Part shown: positions 45,710-53,788 of the stretch, one piece after another
Numbering within the stretch: position 1 is the first letter of the stretch
How the letters are laid out: every line of letters starts with the position of its first letter
DNA from: Bacteroidota bacterium
Lineage (GTDB): Bacteria; Bacteroidota; Bacteroidia; Flavobacteriales; Weeksellaceae
Assembly: GCA_018266955.1 (NCBI GenBank)
Contig: JAFDZI010000031.1
Location: forward strand, 1 to 64,000
DNA length: 64,000 nt
Direction of reading: 5' to 3'
The notes under the pieces: model-generated
Database searches by the model: none
Told to the model about the DNA's origin: nothing
The model's input: only the letters and a program-made list of their open reading frames with translations
Made by a program: the position numbers and the translations under genes

Positions 45710-46569
45710 TTAGTTTGTAATTTTGAGATAATGAAACAGAATAATAAGGCTGTCCAAAATGAAAACATCGCATACACTAAAGATACTTTCCCAAATTGTT
45801 CATTATGAAGTAATGTTCCTGAAATAAGAAATGCCATAGTGGTATTGTGAACGGCACTTTCTACAGAAAGAGAAATCTCATTCTTTACTCCGAGTTTGAA
45901 CAATTTGGACATTAAAAATCCAGTTGAGAAGCATACTACATTTAAAATTAATGCGAAAGGGAGTATTTCGAAAATTTCTGTATCGGTTATTCCTGCTTTG
46001 CCATTATCTCCAAGAAATTTGAGCAAAAAAACGAATCCTAAAAGAATCATAAGAACAGGTTTTGCATACTTCCCGATTTTTTCAGCAAGGGATTTATTTT
46101 TTGTTCTTAGCAAGATACCAAGAGAAGCTGGTATAGCGGTCAGAACAAAAATTTCTACCATAGTATCTTTAAAAGGGAGATGAAATTCTGTGCTACTACC
46201 ATAATAAATATGTAGTGCAAAGTTGACAATTAGTGGTATGGTAAAAATTGTTAAAATAGCATTGATTGTTGTAAGGATAATGGAAAGAGCGGTATTCCCT
46301 TTGAAAAGATAGGTAATAAATCCTGCTGTGGTTCCTCCTGGGCTGGTTGCCAAAATAATCATTCCTATTTTGATGTAATTAGGGGTATTTATAATACTGC
46401 ATATTATAAAAGCAATTGATGGTAACAGAATCATTTGCGAAAACAAAGCAACAAGTAATGCCTTAGGCGATGACAATACATTAGCTGTATCTTTCCAATT
46501 AAGAGAAACGCCAATACCAAACATAATCAACACCAAAACTGAAGCAACAAGTAGGTCAATTATTCCCAT
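45706..46569 (-). CDS. Bile acid:sodium symporter family protein
   Basis: A 287-residue membrane protein with about nine helices. The segment ATSPGGTTAGFITYLFKGN (about 73) matches the BASS/SBF motif PGG near the sodium-binding crossover. It ends at TGA that overlaps the next ATG (ATGA), showing UGA used as a stop in the accessory region. Substrate unknown. Confidence 0.8.
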   Translation of the reverse strand: MGIIDLLVASVLVLIMFGIGVSLNWKDTANVLSSPKALLVALFSQMILLPSIAFIICSIINTPNYIKIGMIILATSPGGTTAGFITYLFKGNTALSIILTTINAILTIFTIPLIVNFALHIYYGSSTEFHLPFKDTMVEIFVLTAIPASLGILLRTKNKSLAEKIGKYAKPVLMILLGFVFLLKFLGDNGKAGITDTEIFEILPFALILNVVCFSTGFLMSKLFKLGVKNEISLSVESAVHNTTMAFLISGTLLHNEQFGKVSLVYAMFSFWTALLFCFIISKLQTK

Positions 46570-46581
46570 ATAACTATGAAT

Positions 46582-46614
46582 AAAAAAAGGATTGATGGAA
46601 TTTCAATCCTTTTT
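46582..46614 (-). terminator. Rho-independent terminator
   Basis: AAAAGGATTGA (46585-46595) pairs with TCAATCCTTTT (46603-46613); T run on the minus strand, downstream of the 46632 gene. Confidence 0.8.
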
Positions 46615-46631
46615 ATAAGATGATTTTAAAT

Positions 46632-47069
46632 TTAAAATGAGCAATCCCTTGAACATCCAGATTTGAATCCTCCACTATCATTTATTTTTAACCATTCTTT
46701 GGCTCCATTGGAATTAATAATGAGTTTACCTTGGATCCAATAATGTGTACCAGTTAATGAACCATACCAACCAATAACCATAGGAACGGTAAAAGCTCCA
46801 GTGGTTGTATTTTGTCTTACGTTCAAATAATCTACTTGAGAATAGACATTTTTACCACCCCAAGTTGAGCAGCAATTCATGAGTCGGTTGGCTACCGTGA
46901 GCCCCACATCGTCAATATCTTTTTTCAATTGTACTTCCTTGTCGAGATTTACTACAGAGCCTTCGCCACCGCCAGTTCCTCCTGAAGCGCCTGGAAGTCT
47001 TGTTTGTGAATAAAACATTATTGAGACAAGTAAAAATAATACTGATAAAGTTTTTGTTTTGAACATCAT
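46632..47069 (-). CDS. Small secreted protein, function unknown
   Basis: A 145-residue protein with signal peptide (ends near FYSQ, about residue 22), a Gly-rich segment (GASGGTGGGEGS) and a Cys-containing C terminus (GCSRDCSF). No family recognised. Confidence 0.6.
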   Translation of the reverse strand: MMFKTKTLSVLFLLVSIMFYSQTRLPGASGGTGGGEGSVVNLDKEVQLKKDIDDVGLTVANRLMNCCSTWGGKNVYSQVDYLNVRQNTTTGAFTVPMVIGWYGSLTGTHYWIQGKLIINSNGAKEWLKINDSGGFKSGCSRDCSF

Positions 47070-47148
47070 TTATATATTTTTAAAATTAGTTTGAAATTTG
47101 CATTGTAAAATTATAGGTGCAAATATGGCTACATCTCATTGATTTTAT

Positions 47149-47176
47149 TACCTTTGTGAGGTTATAATATATAACC
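47149..47176 (+). promoter_or_regulatory. Promoter with palindromic operator before XRE gene
   Basis: -7 box TACCTTTG (47149-47156) is followed by the palindrome GGTTATA-ATA-TATAACC (47160-47176) in the early transcribed region, as expected for autorepression by the adjacent regulator. Confidence 0.6.
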
Positions 47177-47197
47177 AAACCGTTATAATTTATTACT

Positions 47198-47578
47198 ATG
47201 ATATTGGGAAATAAAGTAAAAAGGATTAGAGAACTAAAAAATTATTCGCAAAAGTACTTGGCAGATAGAATGGATATTAGTCAGGCTGCTTATAGTAAGT
47301 TGGAGAGTGGGGAAACTAAAATTTCTGATGAAAAGCTCTCTCAGATAGCAGAAATTCTGGAGGTGAAACCTGAAGACATAAGAGAATTTGACAGCCAAAA
47401 ATATTTTAATAGTTTTAACAATGTGACGGGTGATAAAAATGGAAGCTTCATTATTGAGATTGAAGATACTGAACTGATCAAAAAACTTTATGAAGACAAA
47501 ATCACTTTATTAGAAGAGTTAATGAGTCAACAGAAAAAAGAACTTGAAAAATACAGATCAAAATATGGAGAGCTTTAA
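47198..47578 (+). CDS. XRE-family transcriptional regulator
   Basis: A 126-residue regulator. The N-terminal helix-turn-helix (about 8-62; KVKRIRELKNYSQKYLADRM ... YSKLESGETKIS) is followed by a C-terminal coiled coil (LYEDKITLLEELMSQQ). Convergent with acpS (5-base gap). Probably autoregulates through the palindrome upstream. Confidence 0.85.
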   Translation: MILGNKVKRIRELKNYSQKYLADRMDISQAAYSKLESGETKISDEKLSQIAEILEVKPEDIREFDSQKYFNSFNNVTGDKNGSFIIEIEDTELIKKLYEDKITLLEELMSQQKKELEKYRSKYGEL

Positions 47579-47583
47579 CGGTT

Positions 47584-47979
47584 CTAAAGAGGCTTTATAC
47601 TTAACTCGCTCTCAGCAACTACATATGCCATACTGAAATTTAAGCTATGTGTGATGGTTATATGCCAAAAGTTAATTCCTAATTTTTCAGAAATCTTTAA
47701 AACATTACCTTGCAGTTGTGCGTATGGTTTACCACTTTCAGATTGTAAAATCTGAACATCGGACAAAGCAATCCCATCTTCCATTCCTGTTCCTAGACAT
47801 TTAAGAATTGCTTCTTTAGCTGCAAATCTCCCACAAAGGAATTTTATTGAATTTGACCATGAGTAAATTTCTAATTCTTTTTTTGAAAAAATTTTTTTTT
47901 GAACAGCGGAGTTTGAATCCCATTTTAATTTTTGTGCCTCTTGATGCTCAACAATATCACACCCTATCCCTATAATCAT
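47584..47979 (-). CDS. acpS: Holo-acyl-carrier-protein synthase
   Basis: A 131-residue phosphopantetheinyl transferase: GIGCDIVEHQEA at the N terminus, RFAAKEAILKCLGTG in the centre (Mg and CoA binding) and ITHSLNFSMAYVVAE at the end, all AcpS signatures. It is the last gene of an operon whose first gene encodes an acyl-carrier-like protein, so it probably arms that protein rather than serving fatty-acid synthesis in general. TAATG overlap with the upstream gene. Ends in TAG. Confidence 0.88.
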   Translation of the reverse strand: MIIGIGCDIVEHQEAQKLKWDSNSAVQKKIFSKKELEIYSWSNSIKFLCGRFAAKEAILKCLGTGMEDGIALSDVQILQSESGKPYAQLQGNVLKISEKLGINFWHITITHSLNFSMAYVVAESELSIKPL

Positions 47980-48569
47980 TAGTTTAAAGAATATCTTATT
48001 TCTCTATTAATTGCATTAAAATGAACAATTCCTCCATTGTTTTTTGTAAGCAGTCTAAAAATTTCATACGCTTTCAAAATAGCAAATTCCCATTCTTTTG
48101 TTGTTCTAATTTTAACCTCGAAATTCTCGGTCATCTCTTTTATAATTCTCAGCGTCGTTCTAGAAACATTAGAAGTATTTGCAAAGAATTTTTTTCTCTT
48201 CGCCTCATTAAAAATAACCATTGAAACAGCTTCTTCAGTAATGATAGCTCTTGCTCCATCTTCAATTCTATCCAACAATTCATTGCTTTTTCTTTTTCTT
48301 TTCATCATGGCTCTTGCACACGGTGACCAACCTAAAAGTGTTGCAAAGGTATAATGAAAAATATCATGATAACGATAAAAATCATTTATATAAGAGTTAT
48401 CGTTAATCACATCTCCAAGTTGTCTTTCATTGTTGAGAACAACTCTTAATTCATTTTTTACATCATTTCCAACTTCAGTAAAAGATAAAGAGAATTCCCT
48501 TGGAAATTGTTCTTGTGGCATAAATCCTTCATCAAAGAATTGCGTGGAATTAATTTTATTTTGTATCAT
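47979..48569 (-). CDS. MazG-like nucleotide pyrophosphohydrolase
   Basis: A 196-residue all-helical protein. The segment FTEVGNDVKNELRVVLNNER (about 30) and INDFYRYHDIFHYTFATLLG (about 62) look like the acidic helices of the MazG/all-alpha NTP pyrophosphohydrolase superfamily. Would remove pyrophosphate from a (possibly modified) nucleoside triphosphate. Overlaps the gene upstream by 14 bases. Confidence 0.55.
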   Translation of the reverse strand: MIQNKINSTQFFDEGFMPQEQFPREFSLSFTEVGNDVKNELRVVLNNERQLGDVINDNSYINDFYRYHDIFHYTFATLLGWSPCARAMMKRKRKSNELLDRIEDGARAIITEEAVSMVIFNEAKRKKFFANTSNVSRTTLRIIKEMTENFEVKIRTTKEWEFAILKAYEIFRLLTKNNGGIVHFNAINREIRYSLN

Positions 48570-49341
48570 TTTGTTTGGTGTTTTCTTTTAAAATAGTATT
48601 AACTCTTTCTGTAACAATGCTATCTATATTAGATTTTTTAATAATACTGTCAACAGATTTTTCAATTCTTTTTTCTTTCAAACCAGCATAATATCCATCA
48701 TTGAATTTGGATGAATCAGTAAATAATTTTAGGAACATCGCAATACCTAAAGTCATAAGTATTCCCAAAGCCCAAAAAACATTTTTCAGATGAGACTCAT
48801 TTGTTTTTATTCTTTCAAGCAAAACATTTGGAGAAGCAAGTTTTCCACTTAAAGCACTTATGTTGTCAGCAGAAATTTCCATTTGACCTTTATGCTTTCC
48901 ATTGTAAGGATCAGAAGAACTTGTTAAGTTACTAAACCAAATCATAAAATATGGGCTTCCTTTATCCAAGATAATCGTAGCAGGGCCTGCATTGTAAACT
49001 GAGAAAATAATTTTTCCTTTGAATCCAGGATCAACATGAAATCCGGAAACATTAATTAGTCCTTTTATCTTTTGACTGAATTTTATAGAAATAAAAGCAA
49101 TTATATTATCTGGTATTGTTACAAACTCATCTGTAATCAAAAGAGCAAATTGTCCTGGTTTTATTACTACTTGAGTATTTTTCTCATCTAATACTTCTTT
49201 TTTTCCTTTTTTAGAATCTGTTAGATATGCTTCGCCACCTAATGATAATTCATAAGCAACATTGTTTATTCTTTTTGAATCGAATTTGTCAATACAATTT
49301 GGAAGAATAGTTTCTAGTTCTCTTGTTCCTAAGTATGCCAT
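48556..49341 (-). CDS. dCTP deaminase/dUTPase-fold protein with membrane anchor
   Basis: A 261-residue protein. Residues ~1-150 resemble dCTP deaminase (VAYELSLG, PGQFALLITDEFVTIP, INVSGFHVDPGFKGKI), but the catalytic R-S-S segment is replaced by SIKFSQKIKG, so standard deaminase activity is doubtful. A helix at about 189-208 (FWALGILMTLGIAMFLKLF) anchors it in the membrane, and a charged coiled tail follows. The anchor is unusual. In the same operon as thymidylate-synthase-like and MazG-like genes. Confidence 0.65.
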   Translation of the reverse strand: MAYLGTRELETILPNCIDKFDSKRINNVAYELSLGGEAYLTDSKKGKKEVLDEKNTQVVIKPGQFALLITDEFVTIPDNIIAFISIKFSQKIKGLINVSGFHVDPGFKGKIIFSVYNAGPATIILDKGSPYFMIWFSNLTSSSDPYNGKHKGQMEISADNISALSGKLASPNVLLERIKTNESHLKNVFWALGILMTLGIAMFLKLFTDSSKFNDGYYAGLKEKRIEKSVDSIIKKSNIDSIVTERVNTILKENTKQNDTK

Positions 49342-49387
49342 ATTTCAGTATATCAGTTTGTTAATGACGTTATAAAATTACAATTTT

Positions 49388-50434
49388 TTATTTATTGAAT
49401 GTAGTTGTTAATAATTCCTTACCAGTGATAATTCTATCATTAATACCCCATTTCGGCGGAAACCAGTAATTGATGGGTTTTGCGTTAGTTTTGTACACTT
49501 GTTTTATTCTCACTCTATCACTCGTTCCCTTAATTTCAGGATGCATTACTCTTGCATATTTATCAGTTTCACAAAAAAGATTTTGACAATCAATAAGCTG
49601 TAGTCTTCTGCCCCAAAGATTTTTAAAAGATAATCCAAGTCTTTCAAATTCTTTTTCTTGCCTATCTGTCATTAATTTAATAATTTCCACATTACTAAGA
49701 CCAGCGGTATCACTAAAACATTTACTAATGCCACCAATAGCACCTGGTCCCGGAACTACAAATTCTGATTCTGAAAAATCTATAATTGTTGAATAATTAA
49801 TATCGATTAACAACTGGTAAGCCAAAAAATCCCCTAGTCCGGGAAAGCTTTTGATGAGTTCAAATGCTTGCTGCATCTTTTTGGCTTCCATAAGTCTTTC
49901 AACGGTATTGTTTTCCAATATATATTCAATCAGTTTTAAATGATTTGAATGTTTTCGGATATGACCAAAACGAGACTTGCAAGATGGCATTATATAAGCT
50001 GCAGAATATATAGTTTTTTTATTTGTAAGAACCTTATTTAATATTTTGTCGTAAAGTTTAAAATCAAAATCTTCATATACGAGGTGACCTAGTTCAGAGG
50101 TCAGTAATTCCCATGTTTCTATTTTATTAAATAATTTAAAAAGTAATATTCTAAAAAGAATCTCTTTTGGTTCGGAAGGTAGATCATCATTATAAATTAC
50201 ATTTCTTATAAGATATTGGCTAACTCTATCCGCAGCACGATAGGTATTTGTAAATTTATATTTACTTATGACAGGATCTTTAGTCCAAGGGAATTCTTTA
50301 CCATTGATTCTATTAAAGAACGTTTCTTGTCTCAATACCGCAAATTTCCAATAACTATCATAAACTTCTGTTACTTTTGCAGGTGCTAAAGGCTTATATA
50401 TTGTAAAACCAGATGTTTTTTTATCCTTGTTCAT
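49388..50434 (-). CDS. Thymine-hypermodification-like enzyme (HMUDK/aGPT-PPlase family)
   Basis: A 348-residue protein with a helix-hairpin-helix centre (IKSFPGLGDFLAYQLLIDIN, about 196-215) and conserved VVPGPGAIGGISKCF. It resembles the helical family annotated as 5-hydroxymethyl-dU DNA kinase helical domain or alpha-glutamyl/putrescinyl-thymine pyrophosphorylase, known from phage thymine hypermodification. I infer the family from memory of its motifs; the location beside a thymidylate-synthase-like gene supports it. Overlaps that gene by 14 bases. Confidence 0.55.
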   Translation of the reverse strand: MNKDKKTSGFTIYKPLAPAKVTEVYDSYWKFAVLRQETFFNRINGKEFPWTKDPVISKYKFTNTYRAADRVSQYLIRNVIYNDDLPSEPKEILFRILLFKLFNKIETWELLTSELGHLVYEDFDFKLYDKILNKVLTNKKTIYSAAYIMPSCKSRFGHIRKHSNHLKLIEYILENNTVERLMEAKKMQQAFELIKSFPGLGDFLAYQLLIDINYSTIIDFSESEFVVPGPGAIGGISKCFSDTAGLSNVEIIKLMTDRQEKEFERLGLSFKNLWGRRLQLIDCQNLFCETDKYARVMHPEIKGTSDRVRIKQVYKTNAKPINYWFPPKWGINDRIITGKELLTTTFNK

Positions 50435-51179
50435 TTCCTTCGTCTGGTTTTAATTTATTTAATAATCTTTTAGCTTCTGTTTTGGTGATTTCCAATTGTT
50501 CTACACCTATAAAACAGTTAAATCGTTCGAGCTCCAATCCACTTTCCCTTGCGATGAATTTACCCAGATTAATTAACCCGAGCCAGTTTCCATAAGCTTT
50601 TTGATATAAATACTGTACAGCATAAAAGCTATTAATTATTAAACCACCAGATTCTGATTTATAAAAAGTCACATGCTGTAAACACGGAAATCCTTGAAAC
50701 ATTTTATTGGTATGATCTCTTAAAGGGTCAAAAGTGGAGGCTTGCAATTTTGACCTTCTTTTTATAGTCGAATTTTGCAGAGAAGAAATAATAATTTCAA
50801 GTTGGTTCACTTGATGAGACTCTCCATAAGATATCAATCTTTCAAAGTAAGTGCCTTTAGCATTTCTTGTATCTAATTTTTTGATTCTTTTTGAACTGCC
50901 AATATAAGATTTATACAATTTTTTACGATCATAATCAAAATATTCATAAAGAGAGTTAGGAAAAATTGTTTCGGAAACAGTTTCAATAGAATTAAAATTA
51001 TTTCTTTTTAGATTAAGATTCAATTCATTTTTAATAATTTTATTTTCGGTAAAATCGGTAAGTGTTAATATTAAAGGGGAGATTTCTTTTCCAGAATAAT
51101 CTACTACCTTCTCAAAAATTTCGAGCCAAGCTGTTGATAAGTTTAAATTATCTCCTTGTATTAAAGTGGGAATATTCAT
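50421..51179 (-). CDS. Thymidylate-synthase-like (nucleotide hydroxymethylase-like) enzyme
   Basis: A 252-residue protein of TS fold. The catalytic Cys lies in GFPCLQHVTFY (about 164-174). The following SFYAVQYLYQKAYGNWLGLI corresponds to the TS substrate-binding RSxDxxxGxxxN region, though the Arg-Ser-x-Asp is altered. That divergence is typical of phage/bacterial dUMP or dCMP hydroxymethylases and other base-modifying TS homologues rather than housekeeping ThyA. Second of the nucleotide enzymes in the operon. Confidence 0.72.
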   Translation of the reverse strand: MNIPTLIQGDNLNLSTAWLEIFEKVVDYSGKEISPLILTLTDFTENKIIKNELNLNLKRNNFNSIETVSETIFPNSLYEYFDYDRKKLYKSYIGSSKRIKKLDTRNAKGTYFERLISYGESHQVNQLEIIISSLQNSTIKRRSKLQASTFDPLRDHTNKMFQGFPCLQHVTFYKSESGGLIINSFYAVQYLYQKAYGNWLGLINLGKFIARESGLELERFNCFIGVEQLEITKTEAKRLLNKLKPDEGNEQG

Positions 51180-51191
51180 TTGTTGTTTTTA

Positions 51192-52040
51192 TTAGTTTTC
51201 AAGATGTCTATAAGTTGCAAATCCAACATAATCTTTAGGCTGTATCCTTACAAAATAACTCATATCTCCAGATGCTGAGGTTATAGAGGTAATTCCAGTT
51301 TTTTTTGCAGAAAATATTGAAGACTTTTTAGTATTTATTTTTTTTTCTAAATAATCTTCATCAACAATATAACCTTCAGGTAGAATAAGATAATTGGATA
51401 TTTCTAAATCAATTGGCATAGGATCGCTTAAGCCATCAATAATCTTAAAATGAGATTTATCTCCCACATTACCAAATTCATTTTTAAAAATTTTAGAAGG
51501 AGTCACTTTAGACAATTCTATAGATTTAAATTCATTTATTAAACTATAAATTCTACAGTGGGTTACTAAAGATTGGTAACCCACTCCAAATACAGAACTG
51601 ATAATATAAAAATCCAAAGGAGATGCAGTTGAGGGATTGATATTACGCTTCAAAAATTCCGACTCGACTCCAGCAATCGGCATTAATAGGTTTGCGGAAA
51701 AGGTATCTACTAATTTTTCATCATCGTCCTTAAATTGATTATTTATGGTATCTTCATTAAGAATATCTAATTTAAGTCCATGGTTAAAAACATGATGCCC
51801 AAGCTCATGTCCACATGTAAAAACACGTCGAGCAAATGGACGCTTGTTCGAAATTAAAATTCTATTGAAATTAGGCTTACTAATATAGAAGCCTTCCATA
51901 TTTATATCAACAAATTGTACATCAACATCGAGTTTTTCGCAAACATCGTAAATATTTATTGGTTGATACAAATCGTAACCTAGCTTTAAACGGATTACAG
52001 AGGCTTTTTTAATTCCTTGAATGTATAAATTATTCATCAT
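51192..52040 (-). CDS. ImmA/IrrE-family metallo-endopeptidase
   Basis: A 282-residue protein with zinc motif TCGHELGHHVFNHG (about 75-88, HExxH) preceded by ISNKRPFARRVF, and a downstream acidic helix FKDDDEKLVDTFSANLLMP, the classical ImmA/IrrE signature. Such peptidases cut a partner XRE repressor; the XRE gene lies 9 bases upstream in the operon. Confidence 0.88.
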   Translation of the reverse strand: MMNNLYIQGIKKASVIRLKLGYDLYQPINIYDVCEKLDVDVQFVDINMEGFYISKPNFNRILISNKRPFARRVFTCGHELGHHVFNHGLKLDILNEDTINNQFKDDDEKLVDTFSANLLMPIAGVESEFLKRNINPSTASPLDFYIISSVFGVGYQSLVTHCRIYSLINEFKSIELSKVTPSKIFKNEFGNVGDKSHFKIIDGLSDPMPIDLEISNYLILPEGYIVDEDYLEKKINTKKSSIFSAKKTGITSITSASGDMSYFVRIQPKDYVGFATYRHLEN

Positions 52041-52049
52041 CCCGTTGTT

Positions 52050-52385
52050 TTACTTTTTTGTAAATACTTTAATGAGGTCAATGAACTTATTCCTATCACC
52101 AACATTCATTTTGTTTAGCTCTCTTGCAACCATTCGCAATTCTTCATCTATTTCAATTTCTTCATCATGTAATATCCAAGATGTACTTACTTTATAGAGC
52201 TCGCTAAATTGAATAATTTCTTCAGCACTTACTTTTCGTTTTCCTGATTCTATTTCAGAAATAGCAGGTCTTTGCAAGTTTAACATTTTTGCTGCATTTT
52301 CTTGAGATAAACCAGATAAAATCCTTGCTTCTTTAAGACGATTGGCGATTTTTTCTCTTTCTGAGATTTGTTCTTTATTTTCCAT
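52050..52385 (-). CDS. XRE-family repressor, partner of ImmA/IrrE
   Basis: A 111-residue protein with helix-turn-helix at about 12-66 (RLKEARILSGLSQENAAKML ... ISEIESGKRKVS) and a helical C-terminal tail. Overlaps the acyl-carrier-like gene by 11 bases. Likely binds the paired GTAAG...CTTAC sites around the operon promoter. Confidence 0.87.
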   Translation of the reverse strand: MENKEQISEREKIANRLKEARILSGLSQENAAKMLNLQRPAISEIESGKRKVSAEEIIQFSELYKVSTSWILHDEEIEIDEELRMVARELNKMNVGDRNKFIDLIKVFTKK

Positions 52386-52665
52386 TTAGCTGTACGGCTT
52401 TTTCTATAAGTTTTTGTGTTGCTTCTTTTATTGTTAATTGCCTATGACTCTTTTTATCATAAAAAATATAGCAATCCTCAGGTATTTCTAAACCTGTTTT
52501 AGCTTCGATAGTAGAAATAGCTACTGAAACCAATACAATGCTTTTGATAAAATTACCAGGACAAAAATCTGAATTTACTTCTTCATCGATGTTCTGCTTC
52601 TGACAGATCATTTTAATAACATCTATAATTTCTGTTTCTATTTCATCTGATTCTTGCGTTTTCAT
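52375..52665 (-). CDS. Acyl-carrier-protein-like protein
   Basis: A 96-residue acidic protein with ACP-like layout: helix 1 (EIETEIIDVIKMICQK), loop, then NFIKSIVLVSVAISTIEAKT followed by GLEIPED. The Ser in K-S-I sits where carrier proteins have the phosphopantetheine Ser of D-S-L; the TGLEIPED segment matches the ACP FGIEIPDE segment. First gene of the operon whose last gene is acpS, which makes the assignment much more credible. Confidence 0.6.
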   Translation of the reverse strand: MKTQESDEIETEIIDVIKMICQKQNIDEEVNSDFCPGNFIKSIVLVSVAISTIEAKTGLEIPEDCYIFYDKKSHRQLTIKEATQKLIEKAVQLNGK

Positions 52666-52668
52666 AAT

Positions 52669-52705
52669 GTAAGAATTTTTTACAAATATAGTAAGATTTT
52701 CTTAC
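52669..52705 (-). promoter_or_regulatory. Operon promoter between twin operators
   Basis: Two copies of the 15-base near-palindrome GTAAGAWTTTYTTAC (52669-52683 and 52691-52705) flank TATATTTG on the minus strand (52683-52690), a perfect Bacteroidetes -7 box 17 bases from the first ATG. The operon-encoded XRE protein very probably represses here. Confidence 0.75.
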
Positions 52706-52871
52706 AATCAAAATTTTTTCTATTTTTTTTTTCATTATCAAATTAGAGTAAATGTAATTTGAGAGTGTATAGCTGTTTAGCTAGAAAATATTATTGTCAA
52801 TTCAAAATGGTAAGGCAAAAAAATAATTTACAAAAAATCCTCAAAAAGTTGGCTCTTTACCAAAAAGTTTT

Positions 52872-53723
52872 TTAGTACATATTTACTTTCTCCCCGTCAA
52901 ACAGCCACCAATCCTCAAAAACATTTTGTTTAATCTCCTCTAAAGATTTAAATAAGAAGTGAAATTTCGCTTCTGTAAAACGTTCGTCTTCAAGAAGTCT
53001 CTTCATCGCCATTTGCTTATACACCTCGAGTTCGAAGATACAGAGAATACGGCTTCCATAATCTAGCCCAAACATTCTGCTCGGTTGCCCTACTGACAAT
53101 GCCCTCAAATGATGAAATAAAGACTTATGAACACGACTTGTATCATCTCCGTTATACATTTCAATGGCATACAACTCTTTTCTATTCGGTGTTTGAAGCA
53201 TACAAAGTGCATCAGCAATCAAATAATCGTTTTCAGAGATTTGAATGAACGATTCCGCTTTGTAACCCTTCTTCTTTCCCGTAGAAACCTTATCAAAATA
53301 GGTCAAGAATAGTAGCATTTCACAATCATCAATTTTAGAAATTCCTTTGTGTAAAGCGATTTGCACATTAATCGTGTTCATTCTATGGAAGTAATCCTTT
53401 TGATAAAATTGACCTTCATTTTTCGGAAACCTGACAACCTCTTCTCTCAAATAATCTTTAACAATTTCAGCACCATGAGCTTTTAAAAAATGTACATTTT
53501 CGAGTTTCCCTATTGCAGGATGAACTCCGAATGCAATAGAACCCACTAACGGATCTTTCCGAAGTCTGAGTTCTGCAATTTGCTTGTTGAGATTCGCTCT
53601 GTCAGACATAATTCCGAGACCGAGCAACTGCCCTGCTGTTAAATATTTGTAACGAGCCAAAGCTAAAAGGATTTTTTCCTGTGAGGGAGAAAGTGTTTGA
53701 AAGAATAATCTTTTAGTAACCAT
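52872..53723 (-). CDS. Replication-relaxation family protein
   Basis: A 283-residue protein with an N-terminal winged helix (QEKILLALARYKYLTAGQLL) and a C-terminal domain with IADALCML and ELYAIEMYNGDD, resembling the D...ExD/E pattern of plasmid replication-relaxation/mobilisation proteins. Lies next to the TraG-like ATPase on the same strand, fitting a mobilisation or replication role. Confidence 0.7.
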   Translation of the reverse strand: MVTKRLFFQTLSPSQEKILLALARYKYLTAGQLLGLGIMSDRANLNKQIAELRLRKDPLVGSIAFGVHPAIGKLENVHFLKAHGAEIVKDYLREEVVRFPKNEGQFYQKDYFHRMNTINVQIALHKGISKIDDCEMLLFLTYFDKVSTGKKKGYKAESFIQISENDYLIADALCMLQTPNRKELYAIEMYNGDDTSRVHKSLFHHLRALSVGQPSRMFGLDYGSRILCIFELEVYKQMAMKRLLEDERFTEAKFHFLFKSLEEIKQNVFEDWWLFDGEKVNMY

Positions 53724-53788
53724 TTTTTTTTGAGTTTTAAAAAATTAAAGAATTGGCGAAATGCCATCATTTTTATAAGAGGAAAACA

